Source: Bacteroidota bacterium
GTDB lineage: Bacteria > Bacteroidota > Ignavibacteria > Ignavibacteriales > Melioribacteraceae
Direction of reading: 5' to 3'
Length of the DNA: 5,957 nt
Assembly: GCA_021814855.1 (NCBI GenBank)
Contig: JAKAHQ010000122.1
Location: forward strand, 1-5,957
The notes under the pieces were generated by a model that was not told where the DNA came from, did not search any database, and saw only the letters and a program-made list of their open reading frames with translations. Position 1 is the first letter of the stretch. Each line of letters opens with the position of its first letter. Shown here piece by piece: positions 1 through 5,644 of the stretch. A program made the position numbers and the translations under genes.

Positions 1-615
1 TTGATCTTTTAAGTCGCCTGGAATATCCTCCTCGGTAACTTTTTTAGAACCTGCCTCCCCGTAAGTGCACTTTTTCATTTTTACGAGGTCGATAATCGAA
101 TCGAAATTCAATCCGTCTTTTGCCGGAAATGAAACAACCGTAACATCCGGGCTTAAACGATTCTTTGCAACCTGTATTGTTTCGAAAAACTTGGAATGTT
201 CGTTATCGCATTTGTTAATTATAACTGCGGCGGGAACTTTATACTTCCGGACATTCTCCCAGGTTTGTTCCGTGCCGACTTCAATTCCTTCCGCGCTTTT
301 AATTACCGAAACAGCGAGGTCCGCAACATGGAGCGATGAAATAACCTGACCTATAAAATCCGGAAAGCCCGGAGTATCTAAAATGTTAATCTTAGTGTTA
401 TTCCATTCGAGATGAAGAGGAGATGTAGCAATGGAAATTTTTCTTTCAATTTCGTTCGAATTAAAATCAGAAGTTGTATTGCCTTCTTCAACTTTACCAA
501 TACGATTAATTTCACCGGCGGTGTACAATAGAATTTCCGATATAGTAGTCTTACCGCTTCCACCGTGACCAATAAGTGCTATATTTCTTATAGCTTCTGG
601 ATTGTACTCTTTCAA
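1..615 (-). CDS. Elongation factor G-like translational GTPase (EF-G-2 type), N-terminal part, truncated by window edge
   Basis: 205 residues are visible; the remainder lies beyond the left edge. This is the GTP-binding domain of an EF-G paralogue. EF-Gs use GTP on the ribosome for translocation or recycling; the exact role of EF-G-2-like members is less settled. Visible motifs: G1 P-loop GHGGSGKT (16-23), switch I region GNTTSDFNSNEIERKISI (45-62, replacing the ERGITI of classical EF-G), G3 DTPGF (80-84), and G4 NKCD (134-137). The GHGGSGKT loop, ERKISI and the absence of the usual DTPGH histidine resemble the EF-G-2/FusA2-like branch rather than housekeeping FusA. The start is TTG at 615-613: no ATG or GTG fits the conserved N-terminus, and GGAG lies 8 bases upstream. 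It follows the DUF948 gene by 32 bases with no terminator between, so it is probably co-transcribed with the ytxH/DUF948 pair. Domains II-V cannot be assessed here. Confidence 0.9.
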   Translation of the reverse strand, partial: MKEYNPEAIRNIALIGHGGSGKTTISEILLYTAGEINRIGKVEEGNTTSDFNSNEIERKISIATSPLHLEWNNTKINILDTPGFPDFIGQVISSLHVADLAVSVIKSAEGIEVGTEQTWENVRKYKVPAAVIINKCDNEHSKFFETIQVAKNRLSPDVTVVSFPAKDGLNFDSIIDLVKMKKCTYGEAGSKKVTEEDIPGDLKDQ

Positions 616-623
616 GATTGATT

Positions 624-630
624 CTCCTTA
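624..630 (-). promoter_or_regulatory. Ribosome binding site deciding the TTG start of the EF-G-like gene
   Basis: On the minus strand TAAGGAG lies 8 bases before TTG (615-613). The reading frame from this TTG gives LKEYNPEAIRNIALIGHGGSGKT, with the P-loop at the distance from the N-terminus expected in EF-G proteins. The next in-frame ATG is far inside the GTPase domain. This supports a genuine TTG start. Confidence 0.75.
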
Positions 631-647
631 CACTTTGAACTAGAAAA

Positions 648-1028
648 TTACTTATTCTTATACTCTTGCCAGAAAGCGTTAATGCCTCTGACAATTGCTC
701 TGATATTTTTGATGAGATCGGCAGCCTGGCTTTGTGTTTCTCTAAACTTTGAAAGTGGTTTTAGATTTGTAACACGCTCTCTTAGGTTTTTTATAGAACG
801 ATCTATTTCATCCCAATAATTTTCTGCTTCCGTAACAATTCTGTTTGCGCGTTGAGTTACCTCTTTAAGATCGTCTAGCAACGGTACGGTATTCTTAACT
901 ATCTCGTGAATATCGTTGCGAACCATCTCAACTTGTTCAAATATTTTTTTAAGATAGATTATGACGAAAATACAAAGCGCGGAAGCAGATATGATTAATA
1001 ATATTAGAAAGATGTCAACTAAAATCAT
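648..1028 (-). CDS. DUF948 (YtxG-like) membrane-anchored coiled-coil protein
   Basis: 126 residues. One N-terminal membrane segment (about 4-26, VDIFLILLIISASALCIFVI) is followed by a charged helical region with heptad-like hydrophobic spacing (27-95) and a conserved-looking tail (IKNIRAIVRGINAFWQEYK, 107-125). This arrangement of a short N-terminal helix and then a region like VRNDIHEIVKNTVPLLDDL matches DUF948 proteins such as Bacillus YtxG. Their molecular function is not established; the sequence supports only a membrane-anchored helical protein, probably cytoplasmic-facing after the anchor. The ATG at 1028 lies 5 bases after the stop of the YtxH-like gene, and its ribosome site (AGGAAG) sits inside the last codons of that gene, so translational coupling is likely. 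Pairing of ytxG- and ytxH-type genes is also seen in Bacillus, which strengthens the call. Confidence 0.82.
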   Translation of the reverse strand: MILVDIFLILLIISASALCIFVIIYLKKIFEQVEMVRNDIHEIVKNTVPLLDDLKEVTQRANRIVTEAENYWDEIDRSIKNLRERVTNLKPLSKFRETQSQAADLIKNIRAIVRGINAFWQEYKNK

Positions 1029-1033
1029 ACGGT

Positions 1034-1453
1034 CTAAGCTTCCTTTTCACTTTTGTAGGCACTTACGCCGGCTTTGATAGCAGATTTTAATCTGTCGCTT
1101 TCCTTCTCAATTTTCTCTTTGCCGGCTTGAACAAGGTTACCTGTTTTGTCTTTTGCATCGGAAAGAATTTTTTCGGCTTCGCCTAATAACTCGTCAACTT
1201 TTTCTTTGGTATCAGCCACTAATCTTTCGGATTTTTTTTTACCCTCATTGATTAACTGGTTCGCTTTTTCTTTTGCGTTGGAAAGATACTGTTCGGCATC
1301 TCCCATTAAATCCTGAGATTTGTTTTTAATGTCTTCGCGTAATTCTCTGCCGGATTTTGGAGCGAATAGAAGAGCTATTATTGAACCAACAGCCGCACCG
1401 GTTAAGAATCCGATTAATAAACCTTTACCCAATCCGTTTTCTTCGTTAGTCAT
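1034..1453 (-). CDS. YtxH domain-containing protein (gas-vesicle/general-stress type envelope protein)
   Basis: 139 residues. An N-terminal glycine-rich membrane helix (about 9-31, with GFLTGAAVGSIIALLFAPKSG) carries the YtxH hallmark: a glycine-zipper helix running directly into LLFAPKSGRELRED (28-41). The rest is a highly charged Lys/Glu/Ala-rich amphipathic helix resembling apolipoprotein or LEA-type sequence. It contains a tandem duplication: residues 41-80 align with 81-120 (17 of 40 identical by my hand count; G51-DAE..LS.AK and G91-EAE..LS.AK in register). YtxH proteins in Bacillus belong to general-stress regulons; the biochemical role is unknown. The ATG at 1453 has a strong GGAGG 6 bases upstream. 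It is the first gene of the unit that includes the DUF948 and EF-G-like genes. Confidence 0.87.
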   Translation of the reverse strand: MTNEENGLGKGLLIGFLTGAAVGSIIALLFAPKSGRELREDIKNKSQDLMGDAEQYLSNAKEKANQLINEGKKKSERLVADTKEKVDELLGEAEKILSDAKDKTGNLVQAGKEKIEKESDRLKSAIKAGVSAYKSEKEA

Positions 1454-1488
1454 CTTAAACCTCCATCGGTTATGTTTGAAGTGGTGCC

Positions 1489-1517
1489 AAAATACTAACA
1501 GTGCATTCTAAAATCAA
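1489..1517 (-). promoter_or_regulatory. Candidate sigma-70-type promoter for the YtxH/DUF948/EF-G-like unit
   Basis: On the minus strand TTGATT (1517-1512) is followed by a 17-base spacer and TATTTT (1494-1489), each matching 4 of 6 consensus bases. The predicted transcript start would be near 1482, leaving a leader of roughly 30 bases that contains the GGAGG site. It lies downstream of the icd terminator, where a new promoter is needed. The extended -10 region TAGTATTTTG resembles TACTATTTTG upstream of the plus-strand regulator gene. Confidence 0.45.
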
Positions 1518-1571
1518 GGATAGAAACGTCTCCAACTAAACTAAGGTGAACGAGCGTTAATGAAGGTTGAG

Positions 1572-1618
1572 AAAAAAAATTATTGAAAAAGATAGAGACG
1601 ATCCGACGGATCGTCTCT
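1572..1618 (-). terminator. Rho-independent terminator-like hairpin after icd
   Basis: A perfect inverted repeat with 12-base arms (AGAGACGATCCG and its complement) and one central base spans 1594-1618, so the real hairpin has a 10-11 bp stem with a small loop. Read on the minus strand it starts 13 bases after the icd stop codon and is followed 3 bases later by TTTTT (1590-1586), then by an eight-T run (1579-1572). The position and T-tracts fit intrinsic termination of the icd transcript. The palindrome could also belong to a dispersed repeat family that doubles as a terminator. Confidence 0.75.
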
Positions 1619-1631
1619 GCGTAAAGAAGAA

Positions 1632-2882
1632 TTACATATTTTTAATTATAGCGCGTCCAAAGTCCGAGCAGCTTAACTCGGTAGCGCCTTTCATAAGACG
1701 GGCAAAATCGTAAGTAACCGTTTTGGATTTGATAGCTTTACCCATTGCTTTTTCGATAAGTCGCGCTGCCTTATTCCATCCAAGATAATCAAACATCATT
1801 ACACCAGATAGGATTACCGAGCCTGGATTAACTTTATCGAGACCTGCATACTTTGGCGCAGTTCCGTGTGTAGCTTCAAATACGGCGTAATGGTAACTCA
1901 TGTTGGCGCCGGGCGCAATTCCTAATCCTCCAACCTGCGCAGCACAAGCATCTGATAAATAATCGCCGTTCAAATTCGGCGTGGCTAATACTTCGTATTC
2001 GCTTGGACGCAACAATACCTGCTGGAAAATACTGTCGGCAATTCTATCCTTAATTAGTATCTTACCTTCCGGCAGTTTGCCGTTATAATTTTTCCAGAGT
2101 TCATCCTCGGAAACAGTTTGCTCGCCGAAGTATTTCTTTGCCGTTTGATAACCCCACTCTTTAAATGCGCCTTCGGTAAACTTCATAATGTTGCCTTTGT
2201 GCACAAGGGTAACGTTGGTTTTCTTATTCGCGATTGCAAACTCAATGGCTTTCTTTACCAATCTTTCCGAACCGAATTGGCTAATCGGTTTAATTCCGAT
2301 TCCGGAACCGGTTCTAATATTTTTCTCAAATTTTTTGTTGATGTACTTAATCAAATCCGCCGCTTCTTTTGTTTCGGATTTAAATTCGATTCCGGCGTAA
2401 ACATCTTCAGTATTCTCGCGGAAGATTACAACGTTGAGATCCTGCGGTCTCTTTACCGGGCTTGGCGTTCCGGCATAATATTTAACCGGGCGTACACACG
2501 CAAACAAATCCAGTTCCTGACGAAGCGCGACATTCAAACTTCTTATTCCTCCACCGACAGGTGTAGTAAGAGGACCTTTAATAGCAACGATATATTCTTT
2601 AATTGCATCAAGGGTTTCTTTAGGCAGCCACTGATTCTTGCCGTAAGTTTTAACGGCTTTTTCACCGGCATAAATTTCCATCCATTCGATTTTCTTTTTA
2701 CCCTTGTACGCTTTTTCTACAGCGGCGTCAAAAACCATTTTCGACGCGAACCAAATATCCGGGCCGGTGCCGTCCCCCTCAATAAAAGGGATTACCGGGT
2801 TATCCGGAACTACTAACAGATCATCCTTAATCGTAATTTTTTCACCGACGGCAGGCACAACTATTTTTTTGTATTTAGGCAT
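1632..2882 (-). CDS. icd: NADP-dependent isocitrate dehydrogenase
   Basis: 416 residues, the same length as the E. coli enzyme. It oxidatively decarboxylates isocitrate to 2-oxoglutarate in the TCA cycle, with NADP+ and Mg2+/Mn2+, as a cytoplasmic homodimer. Isocitrate-binding residues are all visible: S115, N117 and R121 in RSLNVALR, R131, R155, Y162, K229; metal-binding aspartates D283, D307 and D311. Cofactor specificity follows from HGTAPKYAG (339-347), with K344, Y345, V351, Y391 and R395 at the same numbers as the NADP-selecting residues of E. coli Icd. S115 corresponds to the serine that AceK phosphorylates in E. coli; no aceK is present here. The start ATG at 2882 has GGAG 5 bases upstream. 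The gene is separated from maf by 181 bases and ends just before a hairpin, so it is probably monocistronic. No catalytic residue is missing. Confidence 0.97.
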   Translation of the reverse strand: MPKYKKIVVPAVGEKITIKDDLLVVPDNPVIPFIEGDGTGPDIWFASKMVFDAAVEKAYKGKKKIEWMEIYAGEKAVKTYGKNQWLPKETLDAIKEYIVAIKGPLTTPVGGGIRSLNVALRQELDLFACVRPVKYYAGTPSPVKRPQDLNVVIFRENTEDVYAGIEFKSETKEAADLIKYINKKFEKNIRTGSGIGIKPISQFGSERLVKKAIEFAIANKKTNVTLVHKGNIMKFTEGAFKEWGYQTAKKYFGEQTVSEDELWKNYNGKLPEGKILIKDRIADSIFQQVLLRPSEYEVLATPNLNGDYLSDACAAQVGGLGIAPGANMSYHYAVFEATHGTAPKYAGLDKVNPGSVILSGVMMFDYLGWNKAARLIEKAMGKAIKSKTVTYDFARLMKGATELSCSDFGRAIIKNM

Positions 2883-2923
2883 TATTACTCCGTGTTTAAT
2901 CTATATATAATTGATTGCGATTC

Positions 2924-2932
2924 ATCATAACA
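2924..2932 (-). promoter_or_regulatory. Candidate extended -10 promoter element for icd
   Basis: On the minus strand TGTTATGAT (2932-2924) fits an extended -10 (TGnTATnnT), about 40 bases before the icd ATG. No good -35 lies at 17 bases; TTGTGG (2954-2949) is at 19 bases. The remaining maf-icd gap (2883-3063) is very AT-rich and shows no gene, convincing hairpin or riboswitch-like structure. Confidence 0.33.
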
Positions 2933-3063
2933 TGTATTCCCCCGTTTACCACAATTAACTGTAAATATTTTTTATAAAATTAATGAGAATCAAAATAAAT
3001 CCAAACAACAAAAATATTGGAAATATCTGGATTAAGTGCAGAAGAGTTATTTCACTATAAAAT

Positions 3064-3642
3064 CTAAATTATTCTCAACAGCATATTATACAACTTGGCA
3101 AGCGGCAAACCCACCACGTTATAATAGCAGCCGTCAATTCGTTCAACGAATACGGCGCCAAAATCGTCTTGAATGCCGTAAGCGCCTGCCTTATCCATGG
3201 GGCTGCCGGTTTTTATATAATCTCGAATTTCCTTGGGACTTAGCTTTCTAAAAGTAACTTCCGTCCTTACATAATCGACAATACTTTTATTCTTCGAAAT
3301 ATTATTTACGAGAATACCCGTGTAAACCGAATGAGTTCTGCCGCTTAGCTTAGACAATATTTTGAATGCGTCCTTTTCATTTTTGGGTTTACCAATTATT
3401 TCATCGTCAAGCATGACAATCGTATCGGCAGTAATTACAATTCCCACTTTTACCTTTTTCACGGCAGCTTGGGACTTATGCTTTGCAAGTCTCTTAACGG
3501 TTTGAATAGGATGCTCACCATCAAACACCTCTTCATTCAAATCGACAGAGAAAGAAGTAAATTTTAATCCAAGTTGCTTAAGAAGCTTTCTTCTGCGCGG
3601 AGATTTTGAAGCAAGATAAATTTTGATATCAGATTTGATCAT
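3064..3642 (-). CDS. maf: Maf family nucleotide pyrophosphatase (septum formation inhibitor Maf)
   Basis: 192 residues, the usual Maf length. Maf proteins hydrolyse nucleoside triphosphates to monophosphates and pyrophosphate, favouring dTTP/UTP and modified pyrimidine nucleotides in the YhdE-like group. They are linked to nucleotide-pool cleaning and to division arrest when overproduced in Bacillus. Motifs: ASKSPRR (11-17), TADTIV with the metal-binding Asp (71-76), GKPKN (84-88), SGRTHSVYTG (100-109), TGSPMDKAGAYGIQ (145-158) and GCYYNVVGLP (171-180). The DKAGAYGIQ form fits the dTTP/UTP-type subgroup. Position 147 is Ser where many family members have Glu (GEPxDKAG); I believe this form also occurs in Chlorobi-like genomes. 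The ATG at 3642 is the only start possible before an in-frame stop three codons upstream, and it lacks a clear ribosome site. It lies 46 bases after the fibronectin-like gene and may be read from that gene's promoter. Confidence 0.95.
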   Translation of the reverse strand: MIKSDIKIYLASKSPRRRKLLKQLGLKFTSFSVDLNEEVFDGEHPIQTVKRLAKHKSQAAVKKVKVGIVITADTIVMLDDEIIGKPKNEKDAFKILSKLSGRTHSVYTGILVNNISKNKSIVDYVRTEVTFRKLSPKEIRDYIKTGSPMDKAGAYGIQDDFGAVFVERIDGCYYNVVGLPLAKLYNMLLRII

Positions 3643-3688
3643 CTTTAGAAATTACCGCGTGATGAAAAATGGGAAGTGAAACAATCTA

Positions 3689-4081
3689 CTAACGGAAGAG
3701 GGCTTTTATGCTGCCCCATGTTCTTTTTACGCTAGATACATTGTGAGGAACCGCAATTTCGCCTGAATAAGAAACCGAGCCGTCGTTATCAACAATTCTT
3801 AACCTGTAAACATAGAGCTGATCGTAAGTCTTGAAAGCAGTCTGGTCAACGTATTCATAATTTTTATCTTCACGGGGGTGAACCGTTCCCACTTCCATGA
3901 AGGAACCGTTAACAGTTTTTCTTTCAACAACAAATTGACGCAGATTGGTTTCGGAAATAGTTTGCCAATCGAGAATAATATTTCCTCCGCTTGATCTAGC
4001 TGTAAATTTAAGAAGATCAACTCCGGCGAATATCAATCCGGCGGCAATGATTACGAGCAGTATGGTTGATTTAATTTTCAT
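3689..4081 (-). CDS. Small exported fibronectin type III-like protein
   Basis: 130 residues; no specific function recognised. Residues 1-19 form a signal peptide (Lys2 and Lys4, then STILLVIIAAGLIFA), with probable cleavage near Ala19/Gly20 and no lipobox Cys. Residues about 24-111 form one fibronectin-III-like beta sandwich with the pattern common in secreted Bacteroidota-group proteins: LDWQTISETN (37-46), FVVERK (50-55), YEYVDQ (75-80), YVYRLRIVDNDGSVSYSGEI (90-109). Such domains usually sit before a sorting tail in much larger proteins; here the domain is almost the whole protein. A basic, aromatic tail (112-130, ending RTWGSIKALFR) follows and does not look like a type IX secretion signal. 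The ATG at 4081 preserves the signal peptide exactly, though only a weak AAAAGA precedes it. It has its own strong promoter and may be co-transcribed with maf. The protein is probably periplasmic or surface-exposed. Confidence 0.78.
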   Translation of the reverse strand: MKIKSTILLVIIAAGLIFAGVDLLKFTARSSGGNIILDWQTISETNLRQFVVERKTVNGSFMEVGTVHPREDKNYEYVDQTAFKTYDQLYVYRLRIVDNDGSVSYSGEIAVPHNVSSVKRTWGSIKALFR

Positions 4082-4095
4082 TCTTTTGCTTGTTA

Positions 4096-4124
4096 AATAT
4101 ATCCCACCAAGACATATTTGTCAA
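4096..4124 (-). promoter_or_regulatory. Near-consensus sigma-70 promoter for the fibronectin-like gene (possibly also maf)
   Basis: On the minus strand a perfect TTGACA (4124-4119), a 17-base spacer and TATATT (4101-4096, 5 of 6 matches) lie in the 52-base gap between the MATE gene stop and the ATG at 4081. A start 6-8 bases after the -10 would fall near 4090-4088, leaving a leader of only about 8 bases. This is the best promoter match I found in the window. Confidence 0.72.
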
Positions 4125-4133
4125 GTTATAAAT

Positions 4134-5516
4134 TCAAACTTTTTGAAAGTTCTCCCAACTGCCAAATTTGAATTTAATGAATATTACAAATGAATAAAGA
4201 ATTACATAAAACGGCAAAGCAAACCACGCACCTACCAAACCGAATTTTAAGAATACCCCGAGGAAATAGGCAATTGGGACAAATACAAACCAGTTTACAA
4301 TCACTTCGGATAGCATTACGTATAATGTTTTACCCGCGGCTTGAAGTCCGTTTGCGAGAACCACCCCGATTGCGTAAAAAATTTGTCCCAGCCCGGCAAT
4401 CCTAAGCGCCGGTACTGCCGTTTCAATTATATGATGATTATTTGTAGTGAGAATTAAAACTGCCCTCGGCACAAAAACAAAAAGCATTCCTACAAAGATT
4501 GTATAGATTGTTGCGATTTTGCTCGTCTCGAATCCGTAATGCTTTGCCATTTTGATATCTCCGCCGCCAAGACTATTTCCGACCAGGGTTTGAATCGCAA
4601 TCCCGAAACCAAAGCAAGGCATCAAAGAAATTTGAAGGGCTGCAAATACCACGGTGCTTGCCGCCTGTTGATCGGTACCAATTAAACCGGTAATGGCTAT
4701 AAAACTTAAAAATCCTACCAGGATAAAAATATTTTGAAGCGACACCGGCAGCGAAATTTTTATTATCGATTGAGCAATACTCTTAACAAACTTAAAATTT
4801 CTGAAGTAATGAAATTTGTGACGGAAGTCAGGAAGCATAGAAACGGTTAGGTAAAATATTGCGTCGCAGATAGTTGCAAGTGTGGAACCAAGACCGGAAC
4901 CGGCAAGTCCCATACCCGGTATTCCGAAAGCCCCGTAAATCAAAAAGTAATTAAAAACGATGTTCAATAAATTTATAAGAACAGCCGAGTACATGAAAAT
5001 CTTAGTCTTCCCAATTCCAAAATAAAATCCCCGGTAAGAAACGGTGATTAAGAAAAAAGGAATTCCCATAAAACGGTAATGAAGAAACTGACCGGCATAG
5101 TATGCAACTTTTGGATCGACGGCGAAGAATCCGGCAATATCATAAGAAAAATAAACTACCAATCCGGCTACAACTGCGCCAATCATAAATGCCAGTATTA
5201 ACGAAACATTTAAGATTTTTCCACATTCCTCATATTCTTTGGATCCAAACCTGCGAGCTATTAAAACGTGAGTCCCCGTAGCAAGACTTGAAAATAAACT
5301 AACAACCGCCCAAGTGGCAATAACACCAATTCCCATAGCGGCTAAGTAATATTCCGCGTTAGGCAAACGACCTACCATCGCGGTATCAACAAGCGATACA
5401 ACCATCTGTGTTGAAAGCCCGGCTATGGCTGGGAGGGCAAGCTTCAATATGTATTTATGATCCGAAGACAATCCGATTAATTTTATGACGTGCAAAAATA
5501 TTGAATTAATTGCCAC
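4134..5516 (-). CDS. MATE family multidrug/cation antiporter
   Basis: 460 residues, typical for the family. MATE transporters sit in the inner membrane and export cationic drugs or metabolites in exchange for Na+ or H+. About twelve hydrophobic segments can be followed, in two halves related by sequence: the first opens with LALPAIAGLSTQMVVSLVDTAMVGRL (26-51, with D44 in helix 1), the second with KISLPVSLQNIFILVGFL (253-270). Also visible are the family-typical helix-8 region GIAIQTLVGNSLGGGDIKMAK (305-325) and GIPGMGLAGSGLGSTLA (198-214). D44 in a DTAMVG context resembles DinF-like members more than NorM, but the substrate cannot be predicted. The start used is GTG at 5516, which has no ribosome site of its own but overlaps the stop of an upstream leader ORF. 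TTG codons at residues 8 and 16 are alternatives, because the conserved part begins near residue 20. It is divergent from a helix-turn-helix gene that may regulate it. Confidence 0.93.
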   Translation of the reverse strand: MAINSIFLHVIKLIGLSSDHKYILKLALPAIAGLSTQMVVSLVDTAMVGRLPNAEYYLAAMGIGVIATWAVVSLFSSLATGTHVLIARRFGSKEYEECGKILNVSLILAFMIGAVVAGLVVYFSYDIAGFFAVDPKVAYYAGQFLHYRFMGIPFFLITVSYRGFYFGIGKTKIFMYSAVLINLLNIVFNYFLIYGAFGIPGMGLAGSGLGSTLATICDAIFYLTVSMLPDFRHKFHYFRNFKFVKSIAQSIIKISLPVSLQNIFILVGFLSFIAITGLIGTDQQAASTVVFAALQISLMPCFGFGIAIQTLVGNSLGGGDIKMAKHYGFETSKIATIYTIFVGMLFVFVPRAVLILTTNNHHIIETAVPALRIAGLGQIFYAIGVVLANGLQAAGKTLYVMLSEVIVNWFVFVPIAYFLGVFLKFGLVGAWFALPFYVILYSFVIFIKFKFGSWENFQKV

Positions 5517-5545
5517 TATGAAACCGTAAACTTGTAAATATTCAT
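5516..5545 (-). CDS. Possible nine-residue leader peptide (MNIYKFTVS) overlapping the MATE start
   Basis: A minus-strand ATG at 5545 opens the frame MNIYKFTVS followed by TAG (5518-5516). The TAG shares its last base with the GTG start of the MATE gene (TAGTG). Upstream lies GAGGGGAAG (5558-5550), with GGGG 7 bases before the ATG: the strong ribosome site belongs to this mini-ORF and not to the GTG. It would allow translation of the antiporter by termination-reinitiation. The alternative is a one-base indel that has separated the true N-terminus from the MATE frame. No attenuator hairpin is obvious. Confidence 0.35.
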   Translation of the reverse strand: MNIYKFTVS

Positions 5546-5574
5546 TTTACTTCCCCTCGCCGTCCTATCAATAT

Positions 5575-5600
5575 AAAACTTGCCTGCCGTAACAAGGTTT
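5575..5600. promoter_or_regulatory. Imperfect inverted repeat, candidate operator between the divergent genes
   Basis: AAAACTTG (5575-5582) and CAAGGTTT (5593-5600) form an imperfect inverted repeat (one bulged base) about 10 bases apart. It overlaps the -35 and spacer of the candidate regulator promoter and lies about 30-55 bases upstream of the leader-ORF ATG on the other strand. This placement suits a site through which the regulator could control itself and the MATE gene. The match is short and could be chance. I could not assign a convincing MATE promoter in this 99-base gap. Confidence 0.2.
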
Positions 5601-5608
5601 ACTATTTT
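5580..5608 (+). promoter_or_regulatory. Candidate sigma-70-type promoter for the helix-turn-helix gene
   Basis: TTGCCT (5580-5585), a 17-base spacer and TATTTT (5603-5608), each with 4 of 6 consensus matches, lie 36 bases before the ATG at 5645. The -10 context TACTATTTTG resembles TAGTATTTTG before the YtxH-like gene. Confidence 0.42.
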
Positions 5609-5644
5609 GCTAATAAGAACTGCTTCCTAAAAGCGAAAAAACAG

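Noticed and set aside
65..349. 94-codon plus-strand open frame in the left edge region
   Set aside because: Antisense to the EF-G-like GTPase domain, whose motifs are intact on the minus strand; no ribosome site or recognisable protein.
378..572. 64-codon minus-strand open frame
   Set aside because: Out-of-frame reading of the EF-G-like gene on the same strand.
2118..2816. 232-codon open frame on the plus strand opposite icd
   Set aside because: It is fully antisense to a complete, motif-perfect isocitrate dehydrogenase; the translation is Phe/Arg-rich without domain features, as expected for a mirrored frame.
1632..2882. Isocitrate dehydrogenase as 3-isopropylmalate dehydrogenase or NAD-type enzyme
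   Set aside because: SLNVALR substrate loop, 416-residue length and K344/Y345/Y391/R395 match the bacterial NADP-Icd; the isopropylmalate and NAD-type signatures are absent.
2941..3060. AT-rich maf-icd gap as a possible riboswitch, small RNA or terminator
   Set aside because: I found no stable GC-containing stem, T-tract after a hairpin or conserved riboswitch core; only AT-rich sequence and a candidate -10 near icd.
3799..4193. Short open frames on both strands around the fibronectin-like gene
   Set aside because: They overlap the fibronectin-like gene in other frames and lack its signal peptide and domain pattern.
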